In this document: piece by piece, positions 7,196-15,140 of the stretch
How positions within the stretch are numbered: the first letter of the stretch is position 1
Layout of the letters: every line of letters starts with the position of its first letter
Source: Cloacimonetes bacterium UBA5456
GTDB lineage: Bacteria > Cloacimonadota > Cloacimonadia > Cloacimonadales > Cloacimonadaceae
Direction of reading: 5' to 3'
NCBI GenBank assembly: GCA_002427325.1
Contig: DIQS01000027.1
Location: forward strand, 32,153 to 59,653
Length of the DNA stretch: 27,501 nt
Notes under the pieces: generated by a model
What the model was told of the DNA's origin: nothing
Seen by the model: the letters and a program-made list of their open reading frames with translations, nothing else
Database searches by the model: none
Made by a program: the position numbers and the translations under genes

Positions 7196-7471
7196 ATGCC
7201 ATATCAAGATGGAACAGGACCCTTTGGTGACGGTCGCTTAGGACGCGGGCTTGGGCCTTGCGGACGCGGTGGTGTCGGCATGGGAGCAAGAGGCGGCGCA
7301 GTGGGCAGAGGTGCTCGTTGTGGCGGCTTTCGCAGAAGAGCATATCCGATGATGGGTGCATCAGCCCCGGTTGGAGATGTATATCCATATAGCAAAGATG
7401 AACTTAAAGCCCAGAAAGCAGAGCTGGAAAAGCAGCTTGATTGGCTTAACAAGGAAATAGAAAAAAACTAA
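7196..7471 (+). CDS. DUF5320-type small Gly/Arg-rich protein
   Basis: 91 residues. It opens with MPYQDGTGPFGDGRLGRGLG, the typical DUF5320 pattern (DGTGPxGxGxxxGRGxGPC), followed by a glycine/arginine-rich low-complexity region with two cysteines. It ends in a predicted coiled coil (about residues 66-91, KDELKAQKAELEKQLDWLNK). A strong AGGAGG lies 6 bases before the ATG. Genes of this kind are commonly found beside MTH1175-like and Mrp genes in anaerobes, but no biochemical role is known to me. It lies between the second MTH1175-like gene and mrp in the same operon. The family call rests on the N-terminal motif and context. Confidence 0.8.
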   Translation: MPYQDGTGPFGDGRLGRGLGPCGRGGVGMGARGGAVGRGARCGGFRRRAYPMMGASAPVGDVYPYSKDELKAQKAELEKQLDWLNKEIEKN

Positions 7472-7487
7472 ATAATAAGGATTAATA

Positions 7488-8309
7488 ATGGCAGACGAAA
7501 AACAACTACAAATCCAGAATAATCTGGCGAAAATCAAACATCGCATAGTGGTTATGAGCGGGAAAGGCGGAGTGGGCAAAAGCTTTGTCACCACAAACCT
7601 CGCCTATGGTCTCGCAATGCAAGGGAAAACGGTCGGCATCCTCGATGCAGACGTTCATGGTCCCTCGATCGTGAAACTCACCGGCATCGAAGGAATGCCC
7701 ATCCCAATCGCTGAAAACGGTATGCCTGCACCAATTCAGGCATTGTCGAACTTGTATGTCCTCTCCGTGGCATCACTCATCGAATCCGAAGAAAGCGCAT
7801 TGATCTGGCGCGGACCCATGAAGATGGCGCTGATCAATCAATTCTTCAGTGACTTTGAGTGGCCTGAATTGGACTACTTGGTCGTGGACTGTCCTCCCGG
7901 AACGGGCGATGAACCGCTTTCCATTATCCAAACCTTGGGTAAATTGGATGGAACGGTGATCGTGACAACTCCGCAAGACCTCGCCATCCTTGACGTGAAG
8001 AAATCTATCAGCTTTGCCGAACAGCTTGATCTGCCCATCATCGGCATCGTTGAAAACATGAAGTTCTTCCGCTGTCCGGAATGCGATAAAGCCACGCAGA
8101 TTTTCAGCGGGAACGGCATCGAAAAGCTGATCTTTGATCATCAGTTAGACCTCCTTGCCGAGCTGGAACTGGATCCCAATGTCGTAATTTCAGGAGATCA
8201 GGGCAAGCCCTATATCTATTTCTATAACAAGAAGCCGGCAGCACAAGCCCTTATGGATATGGTGCTTAAGGTTATCGATAAAGTGGAAAATCCGGCAGAA
8301 CAGAAATAA
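7488..8309 (+). CDS. mrp: Mrp/NBP35-type Fe-S cluster carrier ATPase
   Basis: 273 residues. A deviant Walker A MSGKGGVGKSF (K26, K31), DADVHGPSIVKL, Walker B VVDCPPGTGDEPL and the C-terminal cluster-binding pair CPEC (C196, C199) define the Mrp/NBP35 family. These ATPases hold a labile [4Fe-4S] cluster at the dimer interface and pass it to apoproteins. The N-terminal DUF59/MIP18 domain of E. coli Mrp is absent, as in many archaeal and clostridial homologues. AAGGA precedes the ATG. It is the last gene of the operon and is followed within 30 bases by a strong terminator. In Desulfovibrio orp clusters an Mrp gene also accompanies the ferredoxin-MinD pair, supporting a shared role. Confidence 0.93.
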   Translation: MADEKQLQIQNNLAKIKHRIVVMSGKGGVGKSFVTTNLAYGLAMQGKTVGILDADVHGPSIVKLTGIEGMPIPIAENGMPAPIQALSNLYVLSVASLIESEESALIWRGPMKMALINQFFSDFEWPELDYLVVDCPPGTGDEPLSIIQTLGKLDGTVIVTTPQDLAILDVKKSISFAEQLDLPIIGIVENMKFFRCPECDKATQIFSGNGIEKLIFDHQLDLLAELELDPNVVISGDQGKPYIYFYNKKPAAQALMDMVLKVIDKVENPAEQK

Positions 8310-8335
8310 CAGTCTGTCGCTGTCCCTAAATTGAT

Positions 8336-8372
8336 GTGGGCGGGGAAAAAGTCTTTCCTGCCCACTTTTTTT
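8336..8372 (+). terminator. Rho-independent terminator of the UPF0251-Mrp operon
   Basis: GTGGGCGGGGAAA (8336-8348) pairs with TTTCCTGCCCAC (8354-8365), with a small bulge and G-T pairing, and is followed by seven T residues (8366-8372). Confidence 0.9.
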
Positions 8373-8512
8373 GTCCATATTTTCAAGCACTTAAGCCCTC
8401 TTTTGTGAATTATTCATCATTTTACACGTTTAATTTATCAATTCATAATTCCACGCACCCTCATAAGAGTCTGTATTGCCGTCTCTTGCCTATTAGGTTC
8501 AGCTCATCGTTT

Positions 8513-8561
8513 GGTGATGATATGCTCATGGCCATGACCATATCATGACCGCATCATCACC
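8513..8561. repeat. 30-bp near-perfect palindrome nested in a larger inverted repeat
   Basis: ATGATATGCTCATGG (8517-8531) is followed directly by CCATGACCATATCAT (8532-8546). The arms are 15 bp with a single mismatched pair and no spacer. An outer pair GGTGATGAT (8513-8521) and ATCATCACC (8553-8561) is perfect over 9 bp and competes with the inner arms. There is no T-run, so it is not a terminator. Confidence 0.75.
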
Positions 8562-8627
8562 AGAACCCTCTAAGAAAGCCGTGGGAAAGCAGGAAATGCT
8601 GCAATGATTTTCTTGGGGAGAGGAAAT

Positions 8628-8675
8628 ATGGGTCAATTTTTGCGGATATGTGACTTGATTGCTATGCACAAGTAG
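8628..8675 (+). CDS. Possible 15-codon small ORF or leader peptide
   Basis: ATG at 8628 preceded by GGGGAGAGG with a 4-base gap, encoding MGQFLRICDLIAMHK and ending in TAG. The ribosome-binding sequence is better than chance would predict for non-coding DNA, but there is no homology or other support. It lies 313 bases upstream of mreB. It may be a decayed gene start or coincidence. Confidence 0.15.
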   Translation: MGQFLRICDLIAMHK

Positions 8676-8868
8676 ATCAAAACATAATCAGTATTCTCTC
8701 ATGTTTGTCGAAGGAAAAATATCCTGCGCCGTTTGAGGTGATGAGGGAAGAAATCTGCGAAATCGTAAAAATATATACGTATAAATATAGAGTTCTCTTT
8801 AAACGTATAGTTATCTGTAATATAGCGAGTTAAGATTGCTTTCTGTGTGTCGAAACGAAACATTCTTT

Positions 8869-8924
8869 TTGACATGCAAGCTTTTTCTTGACACTTATAG
8901 ACAAATCAGAAATAGTGGTATTAT
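8869..8924 (+). promoter_or_regulatory. Probable mreB operon promoter region
   Basis: An extended -10 element TGGTATTAT (8916-8924; TGn plus TATTAT, 5 of 6 matches) would start transcription near 8931. Two perfect TTGACA boxes lie upstream (8869-8874 and 8888-8893), but neither is at ideal distance (the nearer is 25 bases from the -10). A TAGACA at 8898-8903 gives a 15-base spacer. The extended -10 may compensate for a poor -35. Confidence 0.5.
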
Positions 8925-8988
8925 AGGAAATTTGAACGTATGTGCAACTTAAGCCTTAAGAAAGCGATGTGATAAAAAAGAGGTACGA

Positions 8989-10026
8989 ATGTCTATATTT
9001 GACTTTTTCGGATTAATGAACAATGACATAGCAATAGATTTGGGTACTGCGAATACCCTCGTATATAAGAAAATTGGCGGCGTCGTTATCGACGAGCCTT
9101 CGGTGGTAGCAGTTTCTACGGATAATAGCAAGATATTTGCCATAGGAAAAGAAGCAAAAGTGATGTTGGGCAAAAACCCTGATGAAGTGAATGTGATCAA
9201 ACCGCTTAAAGACGGAGTGATAGCAAATTATCAAGTTACCGAGCTCATGCTTCGCAATCTCATTATGAGGGCACATAAAAAGCGCATTTTGGTGCGTCCA
9301 AGAGTGATAGTCTGCGTTCCCTCCGGCATCACTGGAGTGGAAAAACGTGCAGTGCGCGATAGTGTTCTTCATGCAGGTGCTCGGGAAGTTCACCTGATCT
9401 CCGAGCCTGTTGCGGCTGCGATCGGTGCAGAGCTTCCCATCGACGAAGCTTGCGGAAACATGGTGATGGATATTGGCGGCGGAACCAGTGAAATCGCCGT
9501 TATCTCACTTTCTCATATTGTTGTGCACAATAGCATTCGCGTGGGTGGGGATAAATTAGACTCGGACATCATTAACTATTTGCGCAAGAAGAGCAATCTG
9601 CATGTGGGCTTGCAGACGGCTGAAAAGATCAAGCAGACTATTGGTAGTGCCTATCCGCTCAAAGAAGAGCTGAGCATGGATGTGCGCGGTAGAGACATCA
9701 TCTCCGGCTATCCTGTCACGATCAAAGTGACGTCCGAAGAGATTCGTGAGGCACTCTCTGAAACCGTTACAATAATGATAGATGCGATTAAACAACTCTT
9801 TGAAAAAACAGCACCAGAGCTTTCGGCAGATATTGCTGAGCGCGGGATATTCCTCACGGGTGGCGGTGCGCTTTTGAAAGGATTGGACGAGAGAATTTGC
9901 AGGACTGTTGACCTTCCCGTGCATGTTGTGCCCGATTCCATGATCTGTGTCGTAAGAGGTGCAGGCATGGTCTTGGAAGACATCGAGCGTTATCGTCAAG
10001 TATTGATCAAAAAGATGGAAGATTAA
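8989..10026 (+). CDS. mreB: Rod shape-determining actin homologue MreB
   Basis: 345 residues, standard length. Actin-fold nucleotide-binding motifs are visible: phosphate-1 AIDLGTANTLVY near residue 15, phosphate-2 MDIGGGTSEIAVIS (D161), and the adenosine motif LTGGGALLKGLDERI near residue 295. A short N-terminal segment MSIFDFFGLMNNDIA is hydrophobic/amphipathic and fits the membrane-binding element known for MreB. MreB filaments under the inner membrane direct the elongasome encoded by the following genes. AGAGGT lies 5 bases before the ATG. It is the first gene of the rod-shape operon, with 84 bases before mreC. Confidence 0.97.
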   Translation: MSIFDFFGLMNNDIAIDLGTANTLVYKKIGGVVIDEPSVVAVSTDNSKIFAIGKEAKVMLGKNPDEVNVIKPLKDGVIANYQVTELMLRNLIMRAHKKRILVRPRVIVCVPSGITGVEKRAVRDSVLHAGAREVHLISEPVAAAIGAELPIDEACGNMVMDIGGGTSEIAVISLSHIVVHNSIRVGGDKLDSDIINYLRKKSNLHVGLQTAEKIKQTIGSAYPLKEELSMDVRGRDIISGYPVTIKVTSEEIREALSETVTIMIDAIKQLFEKTAPELSADIAERGIFLTGGGALLKGLDERICRTVDLPVHVVPDSMICVVRGAGMVLEDIERYRQVLIKKMED

Positions 10027-10075
10027 AGCTGATTTATCATGCTTTGGGGATTGTTTATCGCGACGGATGATGCCT

Positions 10076-10093
10076 TTTTCCCCGTTGGGAAAA
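10076..10093 (+). other. Small hairpin in the mreB-mreC spacer
   Basis: TTTTCCC, loop CGTT and GGGAAAA form a perfect 7-bp stem just upstream of the mreC ribosome-binding sequence AGGGG (10099-10103). With no T-run after it, it is more likely to affect mRNA stability or mreC translation than to terminate transcription. Confidence 0.4.
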
Positions 10094-10110
10094 GCTATAG
10101 GGGTTGAGCA

Positions 10111-10890
10111 ATGTGGCGTCGTTATATCCTCGCTGGCATATTGATTATCTTCTCTTTAGTCATGGGTTTGGGTGATTCTGATGCACGCAGCAAAAAGGCA
10201 GCATTTTTTGGGCGGACAATCTTTTTCCCTTTGGTGTCATCTATAAAAACGATAGAATTTAACGCTGAACTGCAGACAGAAAACTTCGTTTTGCGTAGTA
10301 GTCTCACGGAAACGACGCTGGAAAATATCGCCCTACAAAATCAGCTAAAGGAGCTGATTGACGTTTCATCCATCCGCTTTTCCACCGAGAGTGCGAAATT
10401 CGAGCTTGCTGAGGTAATAGGGTATTCTGGAGCCTTCTATCAGCGTAATCTCATCGTGAATAAGGGGCGTATTCATGGAATAATGTCCGGCTCGGCAGTG
10501 ATTTCCGGTGGCGGCATCGTGGGGAAAGTTATCAGCGTTAGCGATACATATAGCATAATCTTGCCTTTTTCGAATCCTCACTTCCAGCTGCCGGTGATGG
10601 ATACGCGCACCGGTGTTCAGGGCATCTTGCAGAGTGATGTAAGCGGCACGATTTCCATGAACTTGGTGAAGCTGGGCTCGGAAATTGCCAGTGGAGATAC
10701 TGTGGTCACCTCCAATCTCTCGCGGCTCTTTCCCAAAGGATATCCTGTGGGGGTGGTAAATCGTACGCGTGAGACAAGAGACAACCTGTTTATCAGTGCA
10801 GAGATAAATCCTTTTACCTTGGTTGAAAACCTTGAACACGTCTTTATTTTGATGGAGAAGAATCATGAAACAGAAGAGCGAAATAATTGA
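10111..10890 (+). CDS. mreC: Rod shape-determining protein MreC
   Basis: 259 residues. One N-terminal membrane segment (about residues 5-22, YILAGILIIFSLVMGLG) is followed by a coiled coil (about 48-82, NAELQTENFVLRSSLTETTL). The periplasmic beta-domain has the family's characteristic GRIHGIMSGSAVISGGGIVGK loop and the later VVTSNLSRLFPKGYPVGVV. MreC bridges cytoplasmic MreB and periplasmic PBP2. AGGGG is placed 7 bases before the ATG. The last 26 bases overlap the CofE-like gene in another frame, so the two are co-expressed. Confidence 0.95.
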   Translation: MWRRYILAGILIIFSLVMGLGDSDARSKKAAFFGRTIFFPLVSSIKTIEFNAELQTENFVLRSSLTETTLENIALQNQLKELIDVSSIRFSTESAKFELAEVIGYSGAFYQRNLIVNKGRIHGIMSGSAVISGGGIVGKVISVSDTYSIILPFSNPHFQLPVMDTRTGVQGILQSDVSGTISMNLVKLGSEIASGDTVVTSNLSRLFPKGYPVGVVNRTRETRDNLFISAEINPFTLVENLEHVFILMEKNHETEERNN

Positions 10891-11539
10891 AGTATTTGGA
10901 CAGAGATATCAGCGCATCCCTGTGAAAACACATGTGCTTAGTGCTGAAGATGATATGCTGGCAATCATCGAGAAATATGCCTTGCCCCTCATGAAAGAAG
11001 GGGATATGTTGACCATCAGCGAAAGCCCTTTGGCGATCACTCAAGGGCGTGCCGTTCCTGTCAGCGAGATTCGCGTGAGTTTCTTGGCTTGTCTCTTGAG
11101 TAGGTTCGTGGCCAAAGTTCCTTATGGCATAGGTTTGGGTGCTCCCACCAGCATGCAATGTGCGATCGAAGAAACGGGCGTGGTTCGCATTCTTTTTGCC
11201 GCACTTGTCGGCGCAATCGGTAAGTTACTCGGCAGAAAAGGCGATTTCTATCGTGTTGCCGGCATGCAAGCGGCACTGGTGGACGCTGCGACGACCTCAC
11301 CCATCCCGCCCTATAACGAGACCGTGATCAAAGGGCCGAAAGATCCTCAAAAGGTGGCTGAAGCCCTCACTGAAGCAACGGGCTATCCGATTGCCGTCAT
11401 GGATATTAACGACATCGGCGGTAGCTGGATGATCGGCGGCAGCAAGCTTGATAAAAACTTCATCGAAGCCGTGATGAAAGATAATCCGCAGGGGCAGGAT
11501 GACGAGCTAACGCCTCTGTGCATAGTGCGTAAGGCGTAA
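10865..11539 (+). CDS. CofE-like (F420-0:gamma-glutamyl ligase family) protein
   Basis: 224 residues recognised as the F420_ligase (PF01996) type: QRIPVKTHVLSAEDDMLAII, GDMLTISESPLAITQGRAVP, then VPYGIGLGAPTSMQCAIEE, GRKGDFYRVAG and a C-terminal AVMDINDIGGSWMIGG. The bacterial subgroup with this pattern is usually annotated as F420-0:L-glutamate ligase-like, but occurs in organisms not known to make F420, so the substrate is uncertain; amide ligation of glutamate or another amino acid is inference. No signal peptide. GGAG is present about 6 bases before the ATG. Unusually, it sits between mreC and mreD, overlapping mreC by 26 bases and ending 10 bases before mreD. Confidence 0.8.
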   Translation: MKQKSEIIEVFGQRYQRIPVKTHVLSAEDDMLAIIEKYALPLMKEGDMLTISESPLAITQGRAVPVSEIRVSFLACLLSRFVAKVPYGIGLGAPTSMQCAIEETGVVRILFAALVGAIGKLLGRKGDFYRVAGMQAALVDAATTSPIPPYNETVIKGPKDPQKVAEALTEATGYPIAVMDINDIGGSWMIGGSKLDKNFIEAVMKDNPQGQDDELTPLCIVRKA

Positions 11540-11549
11540 GGAATAAATC

Positions 11550-12044
11550 ATGTATATTGGTGCATTGATAAGCTTTTTGAGTGGGATATTTTTTCTTTAT
11601 ACCCAGCTTATTATTGTGCCGAATATCAGCATCGCAGGGGTCGCCCCCCTGATACTCTTGCCATGGATGATAAATGTTGTCTGGCAAAGAGATTGGAGGG
11701 TATCCTTGCCCGTGGTCTTTGTCATTGGCTTGATGTATGACACTCTGAATCCATTGAGTTTTGGCTTGAACGCTTTACTTTTCACCATCTTAGCGGTTGT
11801 GATAGACCTTTTACGGATACCTTTTGAGCAGGATAGCATTGCGGCCAAGCTGATCGCAATCGTTAGTGTGAACGTGATATACAGCCTTTTACTGTATTTA
11901 TCTTCGGGTCTTAGCTGGGGCTTTGATCTGGCACTCCATCAGAATTCTCTTATCTTTTTTGTCTATAATTTACTATTTGGGACCTTTATCTTTGGGCTGA
12001 TACAGGTTATCTGCAAATTGCGCATTGTGGTGAGGCATGACTAA
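11550..12044 (+). CDS. mreD: Rod shape-determining protein MreD
   Basis: 164 residues, almost entirely hydrophobic, with about five or six membrane segments, as expected of MreD. The pattern LMYDTLNPLSFGLNALLFTI corresponds to the conserved D-x2-x3-G-x2-A/G region of the family, in which MreD resembles the substrate-binding part of ECF transporters. It completes the MreBCD membrane complex. AAGGA precedes the ATG. The last 8 bases overlap the start of the PBP2 gene. Confidence 0.92.
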   Translation: MYIGALISFLSGIFFLYTQLIIVPNISIAGVAPLILLPWMINVVWQRDWRVSLPVVFVIGLMYDTLNPLSFGLNALLFTILAVVIDLLRIPFEQDSIAAKLIAIVSVNVIYSLLLYLSSGLSWGFDLALHQNSLIFFVYNLLFGTFIFGLIQVICKLRIVVRHD

Positions 12045-13923
12045 ATCGACGCGCGTGTTCAGCATATTTTCCCTGATACTCTTGGCGATTCTTTTGGTTT
12101 CGCTCTTCTATTTGCAGGTTATTCGGGGGGAATATTATCAACAAGTGGCTGAAAGCAATATTTTTAGGATCAGGCGAGTCTTTGCCACGCGTGGAGAAAT
12201 CTATGATAATAAATACCGTCCGATAGTCCAAAACATCCCCTCGCACGACCTCTATCTCACGACAAACAAGATCGGTGATCTCAACGCTTTGGCGCGATTC
12301 CTCTTTCTCCATTTGCAGATTGAGGAAAAAGAGCTGATGGAGATAGTGCAAAAACAGCGCTTTAAGACCTATGAGGAGATACTCATTGCCGATAATATCG
12401 ACTATGAAAAGGTGCTCAGCCTCAGCGAATATCTGAATTACTATCCGGAGCTGACTTTCCGCATAGGTTCAACGCGCGACTATCTCTATCCAAATCACTT
12501 CAGCGGCTATGTGGGACGCATCAACGAAGAAGAATATGAGAAGTATTACAGAGAAGACTATTCTTTGAATGGATATATCGGCAAGACAGGGTTAGAGCGA
12601 TATTATGAGGTGCTTTTGCGGGGCAAGGACGGCAAGGAAATCGTTCAAGTTGACTCTCGCGGACGCAGTTTGGGCTTTTTTAGCCAAGAAGAGGGCTATC
12701 TCAAGGCTTTGAACGGACTTTCTTTGGTTTTGACCATAGATAACGATCTGCAAAACTTTTGCGATAAGGTCTTCCCCAGCCACCTCAAAGGAGCTTTGGT
12801 GGTGAGTGATATCAGAACCGGCGGCATCTTGGCGTATGTGAGTAAGCCCGATTATGACCCCAATATCTTCATGCAGCGGATCAGTCCAGAGGTGTGGAAA
12901 GAACTCAATCATAAAAACAAGCCAATGTTGGATAGAGTGATACATGCCACCTATCCTCCGGGCTCGGTGTTCAAACCATTAACTGCGGGCTGTGGGATGG
13001 AAAAAGGTCTGGTCAATCGCAATACACGGTTCAGCTCCTGCGGCGGCGGCTTTAAATATGGCAATAGATATTTCAAGTGTTGGCTGCATTCCGGGCACGG
13101 GATAACGAACGTTATCCAAGCTCTCACACAGTCTTGCGACGTCTTTTTTTATGAACTTTCTTTGAAGTTATCCTTAGATGAATTCAAGGATTATGCCGTA
13201 CGCAGCGGATTCTATGGCAAGACGGGGATAGACCTGCCAAACGAGCGACGCGGCTTTTTCCCAGACACAGAATGGTATAAGAAAAAATATGGTCCAAGCA
13301 TCGGAATCAGTGGGCATAAGGTCAATCTTTCCATCGGACAAGGCGAGATACTCACCTCCCCGATTCAGATGAATGCCTATTATGCTGCGCTTGCCAATAA
13401 AGGGCAGTGGATTCAGCCGCATCTCCTGAAGCAAACTGTTGGGCGCAGCAGACTCACAGCCTCCGAAGTTCAGCCCTTGAAAAAGATGAAATTGCCCTTG
13501 AGCGACAAGGATATGGCACTGATCTTGGAGGGGCTTTATTCGGTGTGTAATGCACCAAATGGCACGGCGCGGGTTGTGCAAGTTCCCGGAGCAAAGACCT
13601 TTGGCAAGACGGGATCGGCAGAGAACTCCATGGGCAAGACCACCCACGCATGGTTTTGCGGGCATATAGAGACTGATAAACCGGAGATCGCCGTCACGGT
13701 ATTCATGGAAAACGCCGGTGGTGGCGGCTCGATTGCAGCGCCCGTGGCAAAGCAGGTTTTTGACTACTACATCGGAAACATCGAAGATATTAAGCGCACG
13801 GTTGCCATCCCGGCACAATTCCGCACGGCAGAGGATGAAGAAGAGGCGCTTGATGAAGAGTTTATCCCCTTTGATGAATCAGAAATCGAAGAATCCCTCA
13901 GCGAAGAAGAGGGGGAAGAATAA
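12037..13923 (+). CDS. mrdA: Penicillin-binding protein 2 (peptidoglycan DD-transpeptidase)
   Basis: 628 residues. An N-terminal membrane anchor (about 6-28) is followed by the pedestal domain (ATRGEIYDNKYRPIVQNIPS). The transpeptidase domain has active-site SVFK (S310, K313) in the context YPPGSVFKPL, the second motif SCD (S366-D368, SxD as in E. coli PBP2 and not SxN), and KTG (K524-G526). The enzyme cross-links peptidoglycan during elongation in the periplasm, with RodA as the polymerase partner. A highly acidic tail of about 30 residues (from AEDEEEALDEEF onwards) follows the catalytic domain. It starts within mreD and ends in a TAATG overlap with rodA, so the three are translationally linked. 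Confidence 0.96.
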   Translation: MTKSTRVFSIFSLILLAILLVSLFYLQVIRGEYYQQVAESNIFRIRRVFATRGEIYDNKYRPIVQNIPSHDLYLTTNKIGDLNALARFLFLHLQIEEKELMEIVQKQRFKTYEEILIADNIDYEKVLSLSEYLNYYPELTFRIGSTRDYLYPNHFSGYVGRINEEEYEKYYREDYSLNGYIGKTGLERYYEVLLRGKDGKEIVQVDSRGRSLGFFSQEEGYLKALNGLSLVLTIDNDLQNFCDKVFPSHLKGALVVSDIRTGGILAYVSKPDYDPNIFMQRISPEVWKELNHKNKPMLDRVIHATYPPGSVFKPLTAGCGMEKGLVNRNTRFSSCGGGFKYGNRYFKCWLHSGHGITNVIQALTQSCDVFFYELSLKLSLDEFKDYAVRSGFYGKTGIDLPNERRGFFPDTEWYKKKYGPSIGISGHKVNLSIGQGEILTSPIQMNAYYAALANKGQWIQPHLLKQTVGRSRLTASEVQPLKKMKLPLSDKDMALILEGLYSVCNAPNGTARVVQVPGAKTFGKTGSAENSMGKTTHAWFCGHIETDKPEIAVTVFMENAGGGGSIAAPVAKQVFDYYIGNIEDIKRTVAIPAQFRTAEDEEEALDEEFIPFDESEIEESLSEEEGEE

Positions 13924-15140
13924 TGATCAATCGTAAGAAGTTTGACTTCGTCCTTTTGGGACTTTTAATACTCCTTATTCTCATTGGCTGCATTGCGATA
14001 TATAGCGCATCAACAACTGTGGTGTCCGGGTTTAAGGGCACTCAGAATTATTGGTGGCGGCAGATCATCTTTGCGATGGTTGCGCTTGTTGGACTCATGC
14101 TGGTCTTATGGCTTCCCATGCCGATATTCGATATCCTGATCCTACCGGCGTTTATTGCCAATATCCTCGCCTTGATCATGGTTCTATTTACTCCGGCGGT
14201 GAGCGGTGCGCATCGTTGGTTCAGTATAGGCGGGATACACTTTCAACCTTCCGAGAGCGCAAAACTGCTGAGCATACTCGTCATCGCACGCAATATCTCG
14301 CGAGATGGATACAGCGACTATCGCAAGATGTTCAACGGCTTTGCCATCATGCTGATTCCCATAATCTTGATAATGATACAGCCCGATATCGGCACTATCT
14401 TAGTCTTTTTTGTGAGCTTGATAGCGATGTTGGTGGCAGCCGATGTTCCCTTGTTTTACATTTTGCTCATCCTCTCGCCGGCTATTTCGGTGGTGGCTTC
14501 CATACATTGGTTGGGGATAGTTTTGTGGCTTGTTTTTTTGATCGGTATTCTCATTCTCTCACGGCTTTCTTGGGTAACCATCACGGTTGCAGGCATCGGT
14601 AATGCCTTTGTTTCACTGGTCATGCCGGTTTTGTGGATGGGACTTAAAGACTATCAGCAAAATCGTATTCTCACCTTCTTGGACCCCACGCGTGATCCGC
14701 TGGGTGCAGGATATCAAATCATCCAATCGAAGATCGCCATCGGCAACGGCAGTATATTTGGCAAAGGCTGGCTGGGGGGTACTCAGAAAAACATGAATTT
14801 CTTGCCGGAGCATCACACGGATTTCATCTTTTCGACGATTGGAGAGGAATTTGGGTTTTTTGGCTCGATCATACTTTTGGGCGTCTTTGCCTTCTTTTTT
14901 GCAAGAATGATTCGCGCCGCAAGTGAATTGAAGGTTTTAGAAAGAAAGGTTGCAACTTCCGGCATCTTTGCTTATCTTATCTCACAGAGTTTCATCAATA
15001 TCGGTATGAATATTGGTCTTGTTCCCGCCACAGGCATCCCCCTACCGTTTATATCCTATGGCGGTTCAAATCTTTTATTTAATACACTTTCAGTAGCTGT
15101 TGTGTTAAAATATATGAACGAAAGAGGGTTCATGAAATGA
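13923..15140 (+). CDS. rodA: Rod shape SEDS glycosyltransferase RodA
   Basis: 405 residues, about ten membrane segments, SEDS family. Conserved signatures visible: HFQPSESAKL after the fourth helix, QPDIGTILVF, the periplasmic loop NFLPEHHTDFIFSTIGEEFG (containing the catalytically important acidic residues), and FISYGGSNLL near the C-terminus. RodA polymerises lipid II into glycan strands, paired with PBP2. Its ATG overlaps the PBP2 stop (TAATG), and its own stop overlaps the start of the following lipoprotein (ATGA). Confidence 0.96.
   Translation: MINRKKFDFVLLGLLILLILIGCIAIYSASTTVVSGFKGTQNYWWRQIIFAMVALVGLMLVLWLPMPIFDILILPAFIANILALIMVLFTPAVSGAHRWFSIGGIHFQPSESAKLLSILVIARNISRDGYSDYRKMFNGFAIMLIPIILIMIQPDIGTILVFFVSLIAMLVAADVPLFYILLILSPAISVVASIHWLGIVLWLVFLIGILILSRLSWVTITVAGIGNAFVSLVMPVLWMGLKDYQQNRILTFLDPTRDPLGAGYQIIQSKIAIGNGSIFGKGWLGGTQKNMNFLPEHHTDFIFSTIGEEFGFFGSIILLGVFAFFFARMIRAASELKVLERKVATSGIFAYLISQSFINIGMNIGLVPATGIPLPFISYGGSNLLFNTLSVAVVLKYMNERGFMK

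Larger units (their letters stand above)
8373..8988. other. 616-bp region without a convincing gene
   Basis: No reading frame of credible length or family was seen, and no tRNA, SRP RNA, tmRNA or RNase P signature was recognised. The stretch contains a 30-bp near-palindrome (8517-8546), a 15-codon ORF with a purine-rich leader (8628-8675), three ACGTAT motifs (8777, 8803, 8936; the first is inside TATACGTATA) and the mreB promoter region. It becomes AT-rich towards mreB. Confidence 0.6.

Noticed and set aside
8336..8548. 70-codon ORF after mrp
   Set aside because: It starts in the terminator stem and has no family resemblance or ribosome-binding sequence.
10076..10093. Terminator between mreB and mreC
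   Set aside because: The stem is only 7 bp and is followed by AGCTATAGGGG with no T-run.
13174..13818. 214-codon minus-strand ORF
   Set aside because: Entirely antisense to the catalytic part of PBP2, whose motifs are intact; no credible protein features.
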